33,441 nt of DNA from Treponema sp. (GTDB lineage: Bacteria > Spirochaetota > Spirochaetia > Treponematales > Breznakiellaceae): assembly GCA_031278815.1 (NCBI GenBank), contig JAITJS010000032.1, positions 1 to 33,441 on the forward strand. The letters are read 5' to 3'. The translations under genes and the position numbers were made by a program. Positions 1-7,489 of this stretch are shown here, piece by piece (position 1 is the first letter of the stretch; the number at the start of each line of letters is the position of its first letter). The notes under the pieces were generated by a model. The model made no database searches, was not told where the DNA came from, and was given only the letters and a program-made list of their open reading frames with translations.

Positions 1-19
1 TGTATGGTATAGTGTGTAT

Positions 20-84
20 ACGGCATCGTTAACCTCCGATAGAGTGTATTTTACAACGTTATTCTACCGTGTTTACGATGCCGT
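20..84. repeat. 10-bp inverted repeat, 45 bp apart
   Basis: ACGGCATCGT at 20-29 is the exact reverse complement of ACGATGCCGT at 75-84. The intervening DNA is AT-rich and continues with weaker similarity between the arms. It could be the end of a small mobile element, a binding site or chance; nothing nearby decides it. Confidence 0.45.
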
Positions 85-414
85 TTCTATGCCCCGCTAT
101 TTTCGCACTTCAAAAAAAAATCGGCCTTTGAAAAAATAAAATTACCAACAGATTATATTTTTATCTTGGTAAAAACCTCTATATCGGATTATTAACCTGC
201 CTTGCGGAAACCAAATTAGATCATAAAACAAAAGAAGTTATTGCCCGACCAATGGAGATTATACCAATTATTTATTTCACAATTAAAGCGAGTGTATTAT
301 CTAGACGTTCCTCATAAATATGCAGAATAGATAATTTCAAATCCGCCGTTGAAGGGTTCGACAAAAATCTGTTTGAAAAGAATACCGCGGCAGAAAAGCC
401 AATCGGGTATATAA

Positions 415-432
415 GGGCATCACAAGATGCCC
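415..432 (-). terminator. Weak hairpin after the ATC-hydrolase-like gene
   Basis: On the minus strand GGGCATC, loop TTGT, GATGCCC lies about 20 bp past the stop codon at 451 and is followed by TTATAT. The 7-bp stem and imperfect T tract make it a plausible but weak intrinsic terminator. Confidence 0.45.
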
Positions 433-450
433 CTGATTACAACGCAACGG

Positions 451-945
451 CTATTTATGGAAACGCAGCTTGCAATCCGAACAACCCTTGGCGATGGTTT
501 CATTGAGTTCCAGTTGAAGCCCCATAATCTCGGCAATACCCCGATCTCCTTCCATCGCCATATCGCAGAGCAGATCACAGGTCTTATCGTCAAATCCCAG
601 CTTTTGCCAGGCGCTGATCAGCGCGCAGTAATGGAAATCAACGCTCAGGCTGTCCCGGCCGGCGCTGATAGGGCGCATATCAAACGTTTTGACCACAAGC
701 TCGCTTAAAAAAGCGTTCCTAAAGTCTTCGCAATTTGCCGGATCCGCGCATCCTTGTTTGATGGTTTCACCATGGATCTGTCCGCATCTCCTTATGGCCC
801 GCCGTATAATAGGCTCGGCATTAACGCCAGCCTTGACCATTTCATCGTAGATAAGCCCCATCCAGGTTGCCCGATGTTCAATCTGAGCCCGGTTTACTGC
901 GCCATGCTCATCTACTGGGCCTGTCTCGTTTATAATCGTTGACAT
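451..945 (-). CDS. L-2-amino-thiazoline-4-carboxylic acid hydrolase-like protein
   Basis: The 164-residue product resembles the ATC hydrolase family. In characterised members this enzyme opens the thiazoline ring of L-2-amino-thiazoline-4-carboxylate on the route to cysteine. The recognisable part is the C-terminal half: DFHYCAL followed by W..LG, then LLCDMAMEGDRG, a G...L.LN.TIA.G segment and a final C..C pair, the family layout as I remember it. There is no signal peptide or membrane segment, so it is probably cytosolic. The start ATG follows an AGGAAAAGGT-type ribosome binding site. It lies downstream of a threonine synthase gene on the same strand but is separated by a palindromic repeat, so co-transcription is uncertain. 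Family members are often over-annotated, and the true substrate may differ. Confidence 0.72.
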   Translation of the reverse strand: MSTIINETGPVDEHGAVNRAQIEHRATWMGLIYDEMVKAGVNAEPIIRRAIRRCGQIHGETIKQGCADPANCEDFRNAFLSELVVKTFDMRPISAGRDSLSVDFHYCALISAWQKLGFDDKTCDLLCDMAMEGDRGIAEIMGLQLELNETIAKGCSDCKLRFHK

Positions 946-1038
946 ACCTTTTCCTCTCTCTTGGTAATCTCATACCCTTTGATTTCAAAAGACAGTTTAG
1001 CTAGTTTTTTAATCAATGGCAACAAGTTAAGAATTTTG

Positions 1039-1117
1039 GTCCACAGATTACACTGATTGCACCGATGTAGGAAGGATTTTAGTATAAAAATCAGTGCAAT
1101 CGGCGTAATCTGCGGAC
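1039..1117. repeat. 28-bp imperfect inverted repeat (REP-like element)
   Basis: The arm at 1039-1066 (beginning GTCCACAGATTAC) matches the reverse complement of 1090-1117 (ending GTAATCTGCGGAC) at 24 of 28 positions, and the mismatches can form G-U pairs in RNA. The loop is about 23 nt. It sits just downstream of thrC without a T tract. The form recalls repetitive extragenic palindromes seen in several bacterial genomes, and it could act as a 3' stabilising hairpin. Confidence 0.7.
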
Positions 1118-1125
1118 TATTTTAC

Positions 1126-2370
1126 TTACCGGTCAAAAACATCGGTGAGCACGCTCAAATCCGGAGGGATACACAGGGGAGACCCCGCAGTCTTTTGGGC
1201 TGAGACCACATCCTTAAGCCCATTGCCCGTTACCAGGGAAACCACCACTGCATCTTGAGGGATGAGGCCCTGTTCCGCCAACTTCTTTAGCCCGGCCGTA
1301 CCAGTTACCCCGGCAGGCTCGCCAAAGATCCCGCTGGTGGATCCCAAGAGCCGCATGGCTGCGAGGATTTCTTCATCCGACACGTTCACCACCAGACCCT
1401 GAGATTCCCGGATGGCCCCCAGGGCCTTCTCCCCGTTCCGCGGGACCCCCACGGCAATGCTGTCTGCCAGGGTGTTCTCCTCCATCCATGCAATAGGGGC
1501 GCCCGTGGCAAAGGCCCGGTTCACCGGACAGCACCCCTCAGCCTGGACGCTGATGAGTTTCGGCAGGGTTTCAATGAAACCCAAGGCATGAAGGTCTTTG
1601 AAACCCTTCCATACCCCCGCGATGGTACAGCCATCCCCCACGGAAACCGCCACATAATCCGGCGCCTTGAACCCAAGCTGTTCCGCAATCTCCAAAGACA
1701 CGGTCTTCTTCCCTTCTGAAAGATAGGGGTTGATCGCGGCATTGCGGTTGTACCAGCCCCATTGTTCGATAGCCACCGAAGAAAGCCGGAAGGTGTCTTC
1801 ATAGGTCCCTTGGACGCTGATAACCTGGGCGCCGAAGATCAAAAGCTGGGTAACTTTAGCCTTAGGCGCCCGTTCCGGTACAAAGATGACTGACTTGAGC
1901 CCCATAGCCGCGGCGTTTCCTGCCAGGGAGGAGGCAGCGTTGCCCGTAGAAGAGCAGGCCACCGTAGTCATCCCCGCATGAACCGCCCGGACCACGGCAA
2001 TGGCAGAGGCCCGGTCCTTGAGGCTGGCTGTGGGATTAAGCCCATCGTCTTTGATGTAGAGCCGTGTAAGCCCCAAAAGCTTCCCCAGTTTTTCTGCCCG
2101 GTACAGGGGCGACCAACCCACCCGCAAAGGACTGAGCTTGCTCCCTTCTGCTATGGGAAGGAGCTCCAGGTAGCGCCACAGGGAATACTCCTTCCGGTTC
2201 AGGAGCTTTTCCCGGGTCAACTGGGATTTGATGTACCGGTAATCATAGCAGATCTCCAAGACTCCGCCGCATTTCGTACAGGTATAGGTATGATCCCCGG
2301 ACTCATGTTCTGCACCGCAGGTAATACACACCGCGGCGCTTATATTTTTTTCCTTTTTTTCTTTTCCCAT
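1126..2370 (-). CDS. thrC: Threonine synthase
   Basis: A 414-residue PLP enzyme of fold type II that would convert O-phospho-L-homoserine to threonine in the cytosol. An N-terminal zinc-ribbon-like segment has Cys15, Cys18, Cys31 and Cys34 (C..C, then C..C). The PLP-binding lysine is Lys118 in PTASLKDRA, and the phosphate-contacting loop is probably SSTGNAASS around residue 140. TSGIFGEPAGVTG and VTGNGLKD near the C-terminus are typical of ThrC. Length fits the zinc-ribbon-bearing class. It starts 30 bp after the stop of the upstream PLP-enzyme gene, with GAAGGGG before the ATG, so the two are probably co-transcribed. A promiscuous threonine/cystathionine-type synthase remains possible because the partner gene is an unusual relative. 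Confidence 0.9.
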   Translation of the reverse strand: MGKEKKEKNISAAVCITCGAEHESGDHTYTCTKCGGVLEICYDYRYIKSQLTREKLLNRKEYSLWRYLELLPIAEGSKLSPLRVGWSPLYRAEKLGKLLGLTRLYIKDDGLNPTASLKDRASAIAVVRAVHAGMTTVACSSTGNAASSLAGNAAAMGLKSVIFVPERAPKAKVTQLLIFGAQVISVQGTYEDTFRLSSVAIEQWGWYNRNAAINPYLSEGKKTVSLEIAEQLGFKAPDYVAVSVGDGCTIAGVWKGFKDLHALGFIETLPKLISVQAEGCCPVNRAFATGAPIAWMEENTLADSIAVGVPRNGEKALGAIRESQGLVVNVSDEEILAAMRLLGSTSGIFGEPAGVTGTAGLKKLAEQGLIPQDAVVVSLVTGNGLKDVVSAQKTAGSPLCIPPDLSVLTDVFDR

Positions 2371-2400
2371 CCTGGACCCCTTCTTTTTTTTAGGAAAACC

Positions 2401-3876
2401 TTAACGACCTGCCACCAGGCCGGTCTGGGCATTGAATGCCTTGATGAGTTCGTCAATCGCCGCAGCCTGGTTCTGTACCCCTTGGAAGGACCGTTCCTGG
2501 TGATACCACTGGTCTTCCAGCTCTGCTGGGGCCCGCCCCTGCTGCTCTACCCAGGTGTAGTACTTCAAGTTATGGAGCTGCTTGCGATCTTGATAGGAAA
2601 GTTCCTGCATGGCATCGGTCCGTATCCCCTGTAAGCTCCGCCCAAAATCCGCTGCCGCAGTGCAGGCCCGGTATTCCCCGCATTCCTGATGCAGCTCTGC
2701 AAGGCGGGACCGGTACATCTCCACCGAATCGGTGAGGACCGTGGCCACCACATCATGGGAGGAAAGCTCATAATACTTGGCAAACTTGATGGAGCACAGC
2801 ATATTGGCAATACCGGAAATGCCCATATAGGAAAGGACCTCCACCTGCTCAGGGCGTAACCCTACTTCTTCAGCCAAGTAGGTTTTACCCGCGGCTTCGT
2901 TGAACAGCCGCAAAAGCGCGATGGGGTCGGCATCGTCGATGGCAATAACCAAGTCCGTGTTTTTCACGTTGTGCACCCAGGGGACGTGCTTGTCCCCAAT
3001 GCCCTCGATCCGGTGGGCGCCGAACCCGTTGTTGAGAAGGGTAGGGCATTGCAGGGCTTCCCCCACCGCGATCTTACTGTGAGGGTACCGTTGCTTGAGG
3101 TAATCCCCGCTCCCCAAGGTCCCTGCAGAACCAGAGCTGAGGCAAACCCCGGCAAAGGTGTCCCCTGCACCTTTGATGCCTTCAAAGGCTTCGGCAATGG
3201 CCTGGCCGCTTACCTGGTAGTGCCAAAGGTAGTTCCCCATTTCCTCAAACTGATTGAAGATGAGCACATCCTTCCGGGTGGCTTTCAGTTCATGGGTCTT
3301 GTCAAAGATCTCCTTCACATTGGATTCCGTACCCGGGGTGGCGATGATTTCCCCGGCCATGGTTTTAAGCCAATCAAACCGTTCCCGGCTCATCCCTTCC
3401 GGGAGGATGGCCACTGAATCCACGGCCAAGAGCTTGGAATTAAAGGCCCCTCCCCGGCAGTAATTACCTGTGGAAGGCCAGACTGCTTTTTGGCGTGAGG
3501 CGTCGAATTGTCCGGTTACCAGCCGTGGCACGAGGCAGCCGAAAGCGGCTCCTACCTTGTGGCAGCCTGTGGGAAAGAACTTCCCCACCATGCAGATGAT
3601 CCGGGCCTTGACCCCGGTGAGGCTTGGGGGTAGTTCAATCATATTGGGCTTTCCGTACAGCCCGCCGGATGCTTTGGGCTCATTTTTCCAACTGATTCTG
3701 AAAAGGTTCAGGGGATCCACATCCCACAAGCCGATGGTTTTTAGCTTTTCCTTGATGGCCTGGGGGATCTGCCCAGGGTCTTGTAGCTGTGCGAAGGTGG
3801 GAATGATCACTCCCTTTTCCTTGGCTTTGCGGATGTTCTTTTCCAGAACCGGTTTATTAAGGGTCAAATCAATCAT
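2401..3876 (-). CDS. PLP-dependent fold-type-II enzyme of unknown substrate (tryptophan-synthase-beta/cysteine-synthase superfamily)
   Basis: A 491-residue protein from the chosen ATG, which follows AGGAGGAG. PTGCHKVGAAFG puts the probable PLP lysine at residue 107. A substrate loop WPSTGNYCRGG and a glycine-rich phosphate-binding loop SSGSAGTLGSGD follow. It is longer than typical cysteine synthases (about 310) and has a roughly 100-residue C-terminal extension. The reaction cannot be assigned from sequence. It sits between hydG and thrC on the same strand, which suggests amino-acid metabolism. The same frame is open upstream, with another AGGGAGG-preceded ATG at 4020. I prefer 3876 because the extension reads like non-coding DNA and the usual family N-terminus begins near the later Met. 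Confidence 0.82.
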   Translation of the reverse strand: MIDLTLNKPVLEKNIRKAKEKGVIIPTFAQLQDPGQIPQAIKEKLKTIGLWDVDPLNLFRISWKNEPKASGGLYGKPNMIELPPSLTGVKARIICMVGKFFPTGCHKVGAAFGCLVPRLVTGQFDASRQKAVWPSTGNYCRGGAFNSKLLAVDSVAILPEGMSRERFDWLKTMAGEIIATPGTESNVKEIFDKTHELKATRKDVLIFNQFEEMGNYLWHYQVSGQAIAEAFEGIKGAGDTFAGVCLSSGSAGTLGSGDYLKQRYPHSKIAVGEALQCPTLLNNGFGAHRIEGIGDKHVPWVHNVKNTDLVIAIDDADPIALLRLFNEAAGKTYLAEEVGLRPEQVEVLSYMGISGIANMLCSIKFAKYYELSSHDVVATVLTDSVEMYRSRLAELHQECGEYRACTAAADFGRSLQGIRTDAMQELSYQDRKQLHNLKYYTWVEQQGRAPAELEDQWYHQERSFQGVQNQAAAIDELIKAFNAQTGLVAGR

Positions 3877-4045
3877 GATGTTTAACGCTCCTCCTGACTG
3901 TTTGTTACGGTACAATGGTTTTTCCCTTCTGTAAAGGAGGTATTTTTCATGTATGCTACCCCTCTTGACTTTTCTCCGAGGATGCGGTGTTGTAAGGTCG
4001 GGTATGGGTTCGATAGGCATCATGACCCTCCCTTGCACACACAAA

Positions 4046-5461
4046 CTAAAAATAAAAATCCCTTTGGCCGCTTTGAATGTTTATAAGATTTTTACGCACT
4101 ATAGTGCGGACTTTTTCTTTCGGGATACTATATAGTTCTTTTTCAATCAGTTTTTCCCCGGCAGCCTGTGTTTGCGGCGCGGCGTAATCCACCAAATATT
4201 CCTTAAGCGTCATTAAAGCATTCGGATGGCAACAGTTAAGGATTTGTTTGTTCTTGCATAGTTCCATAAAACGGTCCCCGGTGCGCCCCTCACGGTAACA
4301 AGCGGTGCAGAAACTGGGAACATACCCCAGATCAATGAGCCATTTGATAACATCGTCAAGGGAGCGGGTATCGGAAACAACAAACTGCCGTGTATCTTCA
4401 TCATCAATAGTCTTTTCGTCATAACCGCCAACAGAAGTTCGGGACGCGCCGCTCACCTGCGACACACCCGCGCGCAGCAGCTTTTCACGGACGGTTTGAC
4501 TTTCCCGCGTAGAGATGATCATGCCGGTATAGGGCACGGCTATGCGAATACAGGCCGCGATCTTTTCAAAAAGTTCATCGCTTATGCTGCCGTCAAATGC
4601 ATGAGGATCAACACCCTGAGCGGGTTTTACGCGGGGAACGCTTATCGTATGGGGCCCAACGCCGAAACACGCTTCCAGATGTTCGGCGTGCATAAGAAGC
4701 GCCGCAAACTCGTAGGCGTAATTCTCAAGGCCAAAAAGAACGCCGAGTCCTACATCATCAATACCGCCAAGCATTGCCCTGTCCATGGCTTCGGTGTGGT
4801 ATGCAAAATTGTGTTTGGGCCCTTTCGGATGCAACCGTTCATAACCTTGTTTCTCATAGGTTTCCTGAAACAGAATATAGGTGCCAATGCCGGCATCGCG
4901 TAATTTCTGGTAGTTCTCGATAGTTGTTGCGGCAATATTGACATTCACCCGCCGTATTGAGCCGTTCTTGTGTTTAACACCGTATATCGTATCAATGCTT
5001 TCGAGTATATACTCTATAGGATTATTCACCGGATCCTCGCCGCACTCAATCGCAAGCCGCTTATGTCCCATATTTTGGAGCGCGATAGTTTCGGCGTGAA
5101 TTTCGTCCTGGCTTAGTTTTTTGCGGACCATATCCGATCCGTAGTGATACGGACAGTACAGGCAGCCATTAACGCAGTGATTTGAAAGATAGAGCGGCGC
5201 GAAAAGCACAATACGGTTTCCGTAAAACTGCTGCTTGATGTCAAAGGCAAGATCGTAAATTTCGTTTACCGTATCTTTGTTGTTACAGGCAAGGAGTACT
5301 GCCGCTTCGCGGTGTGAAAGCCCTTTTGCCTCACGCGCCTTCGCGAGTATGCCGTCAACGACAGCCTTGTCATTTTTCACATGCTCCGCATATTCCAGTG
5401 TGGAACGTACTTCTTCGCTGGAAATAAATTCTGCCGCTTTCTTTGATTTTACATCGTACAT
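4046..5461 (-). CDS. hydG: [FeFe]-hydrogenase H-cluster maturase HydG (radical SAM tyrosine lyase)
   Basis: HydG cleaves tyrosine with radical SAM chemistry and yields the CO and CN- ligands of the H-cluster, delivered as an Fe(CO)2CN synthon. The radical SAM cluster motif CX3CX2C is Cys96, Cys100 and Cys103. The C-terminal auxiliary-cluster motif CX2CX22C is Cys385, Cys388 and Cys411. This second motif and the 471-residue length separate HydG from the related thiamine enzyme ThiH. The start is preceded by GGAGG. No hydE, hydF or hydrogenase subunit gene is in the window, so they must lie elsewhere. The gene is controlled by the leader described at 5534-5755 and its start overlaps a short upstream ORF. 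Downstream genes are PLP enzymes, not other maturases. Confidence 0.95.
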   Translation of the reverse strand: MYDVKSKKAAEFISSEEVRSTLEYAEHVKNDKAVVDGILAKAREAKGLSHREAAVLLACNNKDTVNEIYDLAFDIKQQFYGNRIVLFAPLYLSNHCVNGCLYCPYHYGSDMVRKKLSQDEIHAETIALQNMGHKRLAIECGEDPVNNPIEYILESIDTIYGVKHKNGSIRRVNVNIAATTIENYQKLRDAGIGTYILFQETYEKQGYERLHPKGPKHNFAYHTEAMDRAMLGGIDDVGLGVLFGLENYAYEFAALLMHAEHLEACFGVGPHTISVPRVKPAQGVDPHAFDGSISDELFEKIAACIRIAVPYTGMIISTRESQTVREKLLRAGVSQVSGASRTSVGGYDEKTIDDEDTRQFVVSDTRSLDDVIKWLIDLGYVPSFCTACYREGRTGDRFMELCKNKQILNCCHPNALMTLKEYLVDYAAPQTQAAGEKLIEKELYSIPKEKVRTIVRKNLINIQSGQRDFYF

Positions 5462-5523
5462 AATAATCCTCCATGCTCATTTGGTTCGTCCAACAGGGCG
5501 CTGATAAGGGCAATACGTTTCAT
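5449..5523 (-). CDS. 24-codon upstream ORF overlapping hydG; possible remnant of a TM1266-type hydrogenase regulator
   Basis: The ATG at 5523 follows an excellent ribosome binding site (GGAGG, 5 nt spacing) right after the T tract of the leader terminator. The peptide begins MKRIALISALLDEP, which resembles the N-terminus of the small TM1266-type 'iron-only hydrogenase system regulator' family (about 80 residues). After about residue 16 the reading passes straight into the hydG ribosome binding site and stops at 5449, inside hydG. Two readings are possible: a deletion has removed most of a regulator gene that once preceded hydG, or this is a genuine leader peptide that couples translation. The family resemblance is from memory and short. 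Confidence 0.55.
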   Translation of the reverse strand: MKRIALISALLDEPNEHGGLLCTM

Positions 5524-5533
5524 GGCTACCTCC

Positions 5534-5566
5534 AAAAAAAAGCCTTCGAGGAACTTCCCCGAAGGC
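5534..5566 (-). terminator. Intrinsic terminator (attenuator) upstream of hydG
   Basis: On the minus strand GCCTTCG (5566-5560) pairs with CGAAGGC (5548-5542). The stem is extended by three inner pairs and is followed by eight T residues (5541-5534). It lies after a strong promoter and immediately before the first ribosome binding site, so it would stop transcription before hydG unless an alternative fold prevents it. Confidence 0.88.
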
Positions 5567-5720
5567 AGATACACACGCCAAGACACCATACCCCATTGCG
5601 GCAGGCCCCTTTCTGCCCTCGGCGAATCAGGAGAACGCGCTTTCCGCTTCGCTGCCCCTTATCCGTAAGGTCTTAATGTATCCACAACGTAAAGACTACT
5701 CTAAAGCGTGATGGACTTAT
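5567..5720 (-). promoter_or_regulatory. Structured 5' leader of hydG, candidate riboswitch of unassigned class
   Basis: Between the predicted transcription start (about 5720) and the terminator there are about 150 nt with clear pairing. A long-range closing helix uses GATACA (minus 5682-5677) with TGTATC (5573-5568) and AAGAC (5674-5670) with GTCTT (5584-5580). Inside are the hairpin CCTTA-CGGA-TAAGG (5670-5657), a GCGAA/TTCGC helix, and GGCAG...CTGCC (5617-5600). GGGCAG occurs twice (minus 5657-5652 and 5618-5613), and either copy could pair with CTGCC at 5568-5564. That pairing would disrupt the terminator stem and give an antiterminator. I do not recognise the TPP, cobalamin, FMN, SAM or Moco consensus. 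The repeated GGGCAG distantly recalls the NiCo (czcD) class, but this is only a guess. Confidence 0.6.
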
Positions 5721-5726
5721 GATTTT

Positions 5727-5755
5727 ATTATAATGGGGATTTTTGATGATGTCAA
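5727..5755 (-). promoter_or_regulatory. Near-consensus sigma-70 promoter for the hydG leader
   Basis: TTGACA (minus 5755-5750), a 17-bp spacer and TATAAT (5732-5727) match the housekeeping consensus perfectly. The predicted start at about 5720 gives a leader of about 190 nt to the upstream ORF. Such a strong promoter followed by a terminator is typical of attenuation control. Confidence 0.88.
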
Positions 5756-5888
5756 TGCCATTTTTATACCCCTCATTGGGCAGAATCATGTTTCAAACTA
5801 ACAGCGTAACGTCCACCCAAATGCGTCCCATTAGAGCTGGTAAGTCTCCGATTGCCCCGCCAGGGTGGAATCATAAAACAGGGACTGC

Positions 5889-7361
5889 CTAGCCGGGCAA
5901 GGTAATGGAACTCAGCAAACGGCTTAGGGCATACCAAGGGTCTTCCCGCCGTTCTATCCGTATATGCAGCTCATAGTTCTTCTCAGAGATGATCCGTATG
6001 GTCTTTCCGATACAATCCTGTAGTACCTGGGAACCAATATCCGGGAAGAACTGGGGTTTTTGGGGAATGAAGCAGTAAGAGGTCCCATCGAAATACACCC
6101 GGGCAATACGGGGCGGTACCGGTACGAGGAGTATCAGAAAATCCGAGCTACCCCCTCCCAAGCTTAACGAATACCCTGCTTTAAGGATATGCAGGTTCCG
6201 TTTGCCTAAAGTGGCGCTCTGATCCTTTACAAACAAGGATAGCATCGGCGGTCCTTCAAACCCCGGCGCTTCCGTACCATGGGCCAGCATCCGGTTAGGA
6301 GCGTCCTGAAGCCGCCTGGAGAGGAGTCCAATGATGATGAGGATAATCAGGGCAGCCACGATCCCGAACCCTGTATTGATGAAGATCAGCGGGAACCGGA
6401 CCGCTGCCTCAGCAGGTCCCCCGGCGCTTTCCGGGGCTTCTGCAGGGTCTGGGCGTTCCGGTACTCCAGAAGGGGTGTCCACCGGTTCATCGGTAAAGGG
6501 CAGGGGGGCGTTCTCCTGCTCGTGGTCCGAGGACAGTGCAGCTTCAGGGAAAAGGTCCATGAACGGGTCTGGTTCAGGGATAAGGATCGGTATTTGCAAC
6601 GCGGATGCGGGTGGTGGCGGAGCAAGCTCAACAGCTACCGGAGCCTGAGTTGGAGGGGCCCTGGTTTGAGGAACTACCGGAGTTGGGGCCTGAGGTGCGG
6701 AGCTGGGAGGGGGGACCGTTGCGGTTCGAGGCTGCACCAGGGCTGGGGCTTGGGAAGCCGGAGCCGGGACAGGCTGCACCGGGGTAAGGGCCGGGCGGGG
6801 CCTGCGGCTCATCCCTTCGGGAACCTGGATGAACTCAAAACGAATCCCACGCCAGCTCAAACGGTTCTGCATATCCCGGATGAGGCTTTGCAATCCTGCA
6901 GCATCTACACTCGAGGAGCCTGGCGGCGGGTTATGATCCCCATCGGAGAGTAACAGCATGGTCCTATTTCTGCTCCCCGGCAGAGAAGAAACATATCCCT
7001 CCGTATAGGCAAGGGCGCCTGCAATATCCGAATAGGGATCCAGGGGGTAGAGCAGCAACATACGGCCGATGATGACTTCCAGATCTCCCTGCACTTCGAT
7101 ACGCCGGGAAATTTCCAATCGGGCCTTGTCGGAAAAAGAGATAAGGTGAAAAGTATCCCCTAAGCCTAAGAATTCTTGCAGCAAGGGTCCGGTTATAAAG
7201 GTACTCAGTGCCTGGTAAAAACCGCTCATACTGGATGAGGTATCTAGGAGCACTACCAGATCCATAGGCTCCCTGGGGATTCCACCGGAAGGATCCGTCT
7301 GACCGGGGAGCAAAAAACTCATATATAACGACCATATAAGGGCAAATACTAGTTTCTTCAT
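5889..7361 (-). CDS. Exported VWA-domain protein with proline-rich linker and one transmembrane segment
   Basis: A 490-residue protein. Residues 1-20 form a signal peptide or anchor. A von Willebrand factor A domain spans about 33-185, with the MIDAS motif DTSSS (Asp40, Ser42, Ser44) and the SDGDHN segment near residue 140. Residues about 190-320 are rich in Pro, Ala and Glu and look disordered. A membrane helix lies at about 324-348, followed by a C-terminal cytosolic domain of about 140 residues with a GYSLSLGG segment that faintly recalls FHA-type beta sandwiches. The layout suggests an envelope protein that binds a partner through a divalent metal outside and signals or anchors inside. 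It is upstream of no obvious partner here. Exact function is unknown. Confidence 0.85.
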   Translation of the reverse strand: MKKLVFALIWSLYMSFLLPGQTDPSGGIPREPMDLVVLLDTSSSMSGFYQALSTFITGPLLQEFLGLGDTFHLISFSDKARLEISRRIEVQGDLEVIIGRMLLLYPLDPYSDIAGALAYTEGYVSSLPGSRNRTMLLLSDGDHNPPPGSSSVDAAGLQSLIRDMQNRLSWRGIRFEFIQVPEGMSRRPRPALTPVQPVPAPASQAPALVQPRTATVPPPSSAPQAPTPVVPQTRAPPTQAPVAVELAPPPPASALQIPILIPEPDPFMDLFPEAALSSDHEQENAPLPFTDEPVDTPSGVPERPDPAEAPESAGGPAEAAVRFPLIFINTGFGIVAALIILIIIGLLSRRLQDAPNRMLAHGTEAPGFEGPPMLSLFVKDQSATLGKRNLHILKAGYSLSLGGGSSDFLILLVPVPPRIARVYFDGTSYCFIPQKPQFFPDIGSQVLQDCIGKTIRIISEKNYELHIRIERREDPWYALSRLLSSITLPG

Positions 7362-7423
7362 AGATACGGTACTACCTATCTTAGTGCTTTAGGGGATATA
7401 TGCTCTGTACTAAACCTCAAATC

Positions 7424-7429
7424 ATTATA
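7424..7429 (-). promoter_or_regulatory. Possible -10 element for the VWA gene
   Basis: TATAAT on the minus strand in the 128-bp gap between the greA-type gene and the VWA gene, about 60 bp before the ATG. No good -35 hexamer lies at the right distance, so this is tentative. Confidence 0.4.
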
Positions 7430-7489
7430 GTCTCGCCTAGGCTGCTTTCACCAATCCCTGCACCATACCCTTTTAAAAGAACCAACCCC

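Larger units (their letters stand above)
1..450. other. Intergenic region with no convincing gene
   Basis: AT-rich stretch downstream of the minus-strand ATC-hydrolase-like gene. I see no open frame with a ribosome binding site on either strand. It holds an inverted repeat at 20-84 and a weak terminator-like hairpin at 415-432, both listed separately. The middle part (about 90-400) shows no recognisable signal. Confidence 0.6.

Noticed and set aside
427-708. Plus-strand open frame of 93 codons
   Set aside because: It lies antisense to the ATC-hydrolase-like gene, has no ribosome binding site and shows no family features. It is a shadow of that gene.
3877-4044. N-terminal extension of the PLP enzyme from an upstream ATG
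   Set aside because: The translation is rich in Arg, Lys and Pro without structure. The ATG at 3876 has its own AGGAGGAG and fits the family N-terminus. The upstream ATG at 4020 also has a ribosome binding site, so this is a preference, not proof.
4046-5461. ThiH instead of HydG
   Set aside because: The CX2CX22C cluster motif at the C-terminus and the 471-residue length are HydG features.
5567-5720. Known riboswitch classes for the hydG leader (TPP, cobalamin, FMN, SAM-I, Moco)
   Set aside because: None of their conserved boxes can be found. Similarity to the NiCo class rests only on GGGCAG repeats and is too thin to call.
6279-6953. Long plus-strand frame of 224 codons opposite the VWA gene
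   Set aside because: It is produced by the Pro/Ala-rich, GC-rich linker of the VWA gene read on the other strand and shows no domain or ribosome binding site.
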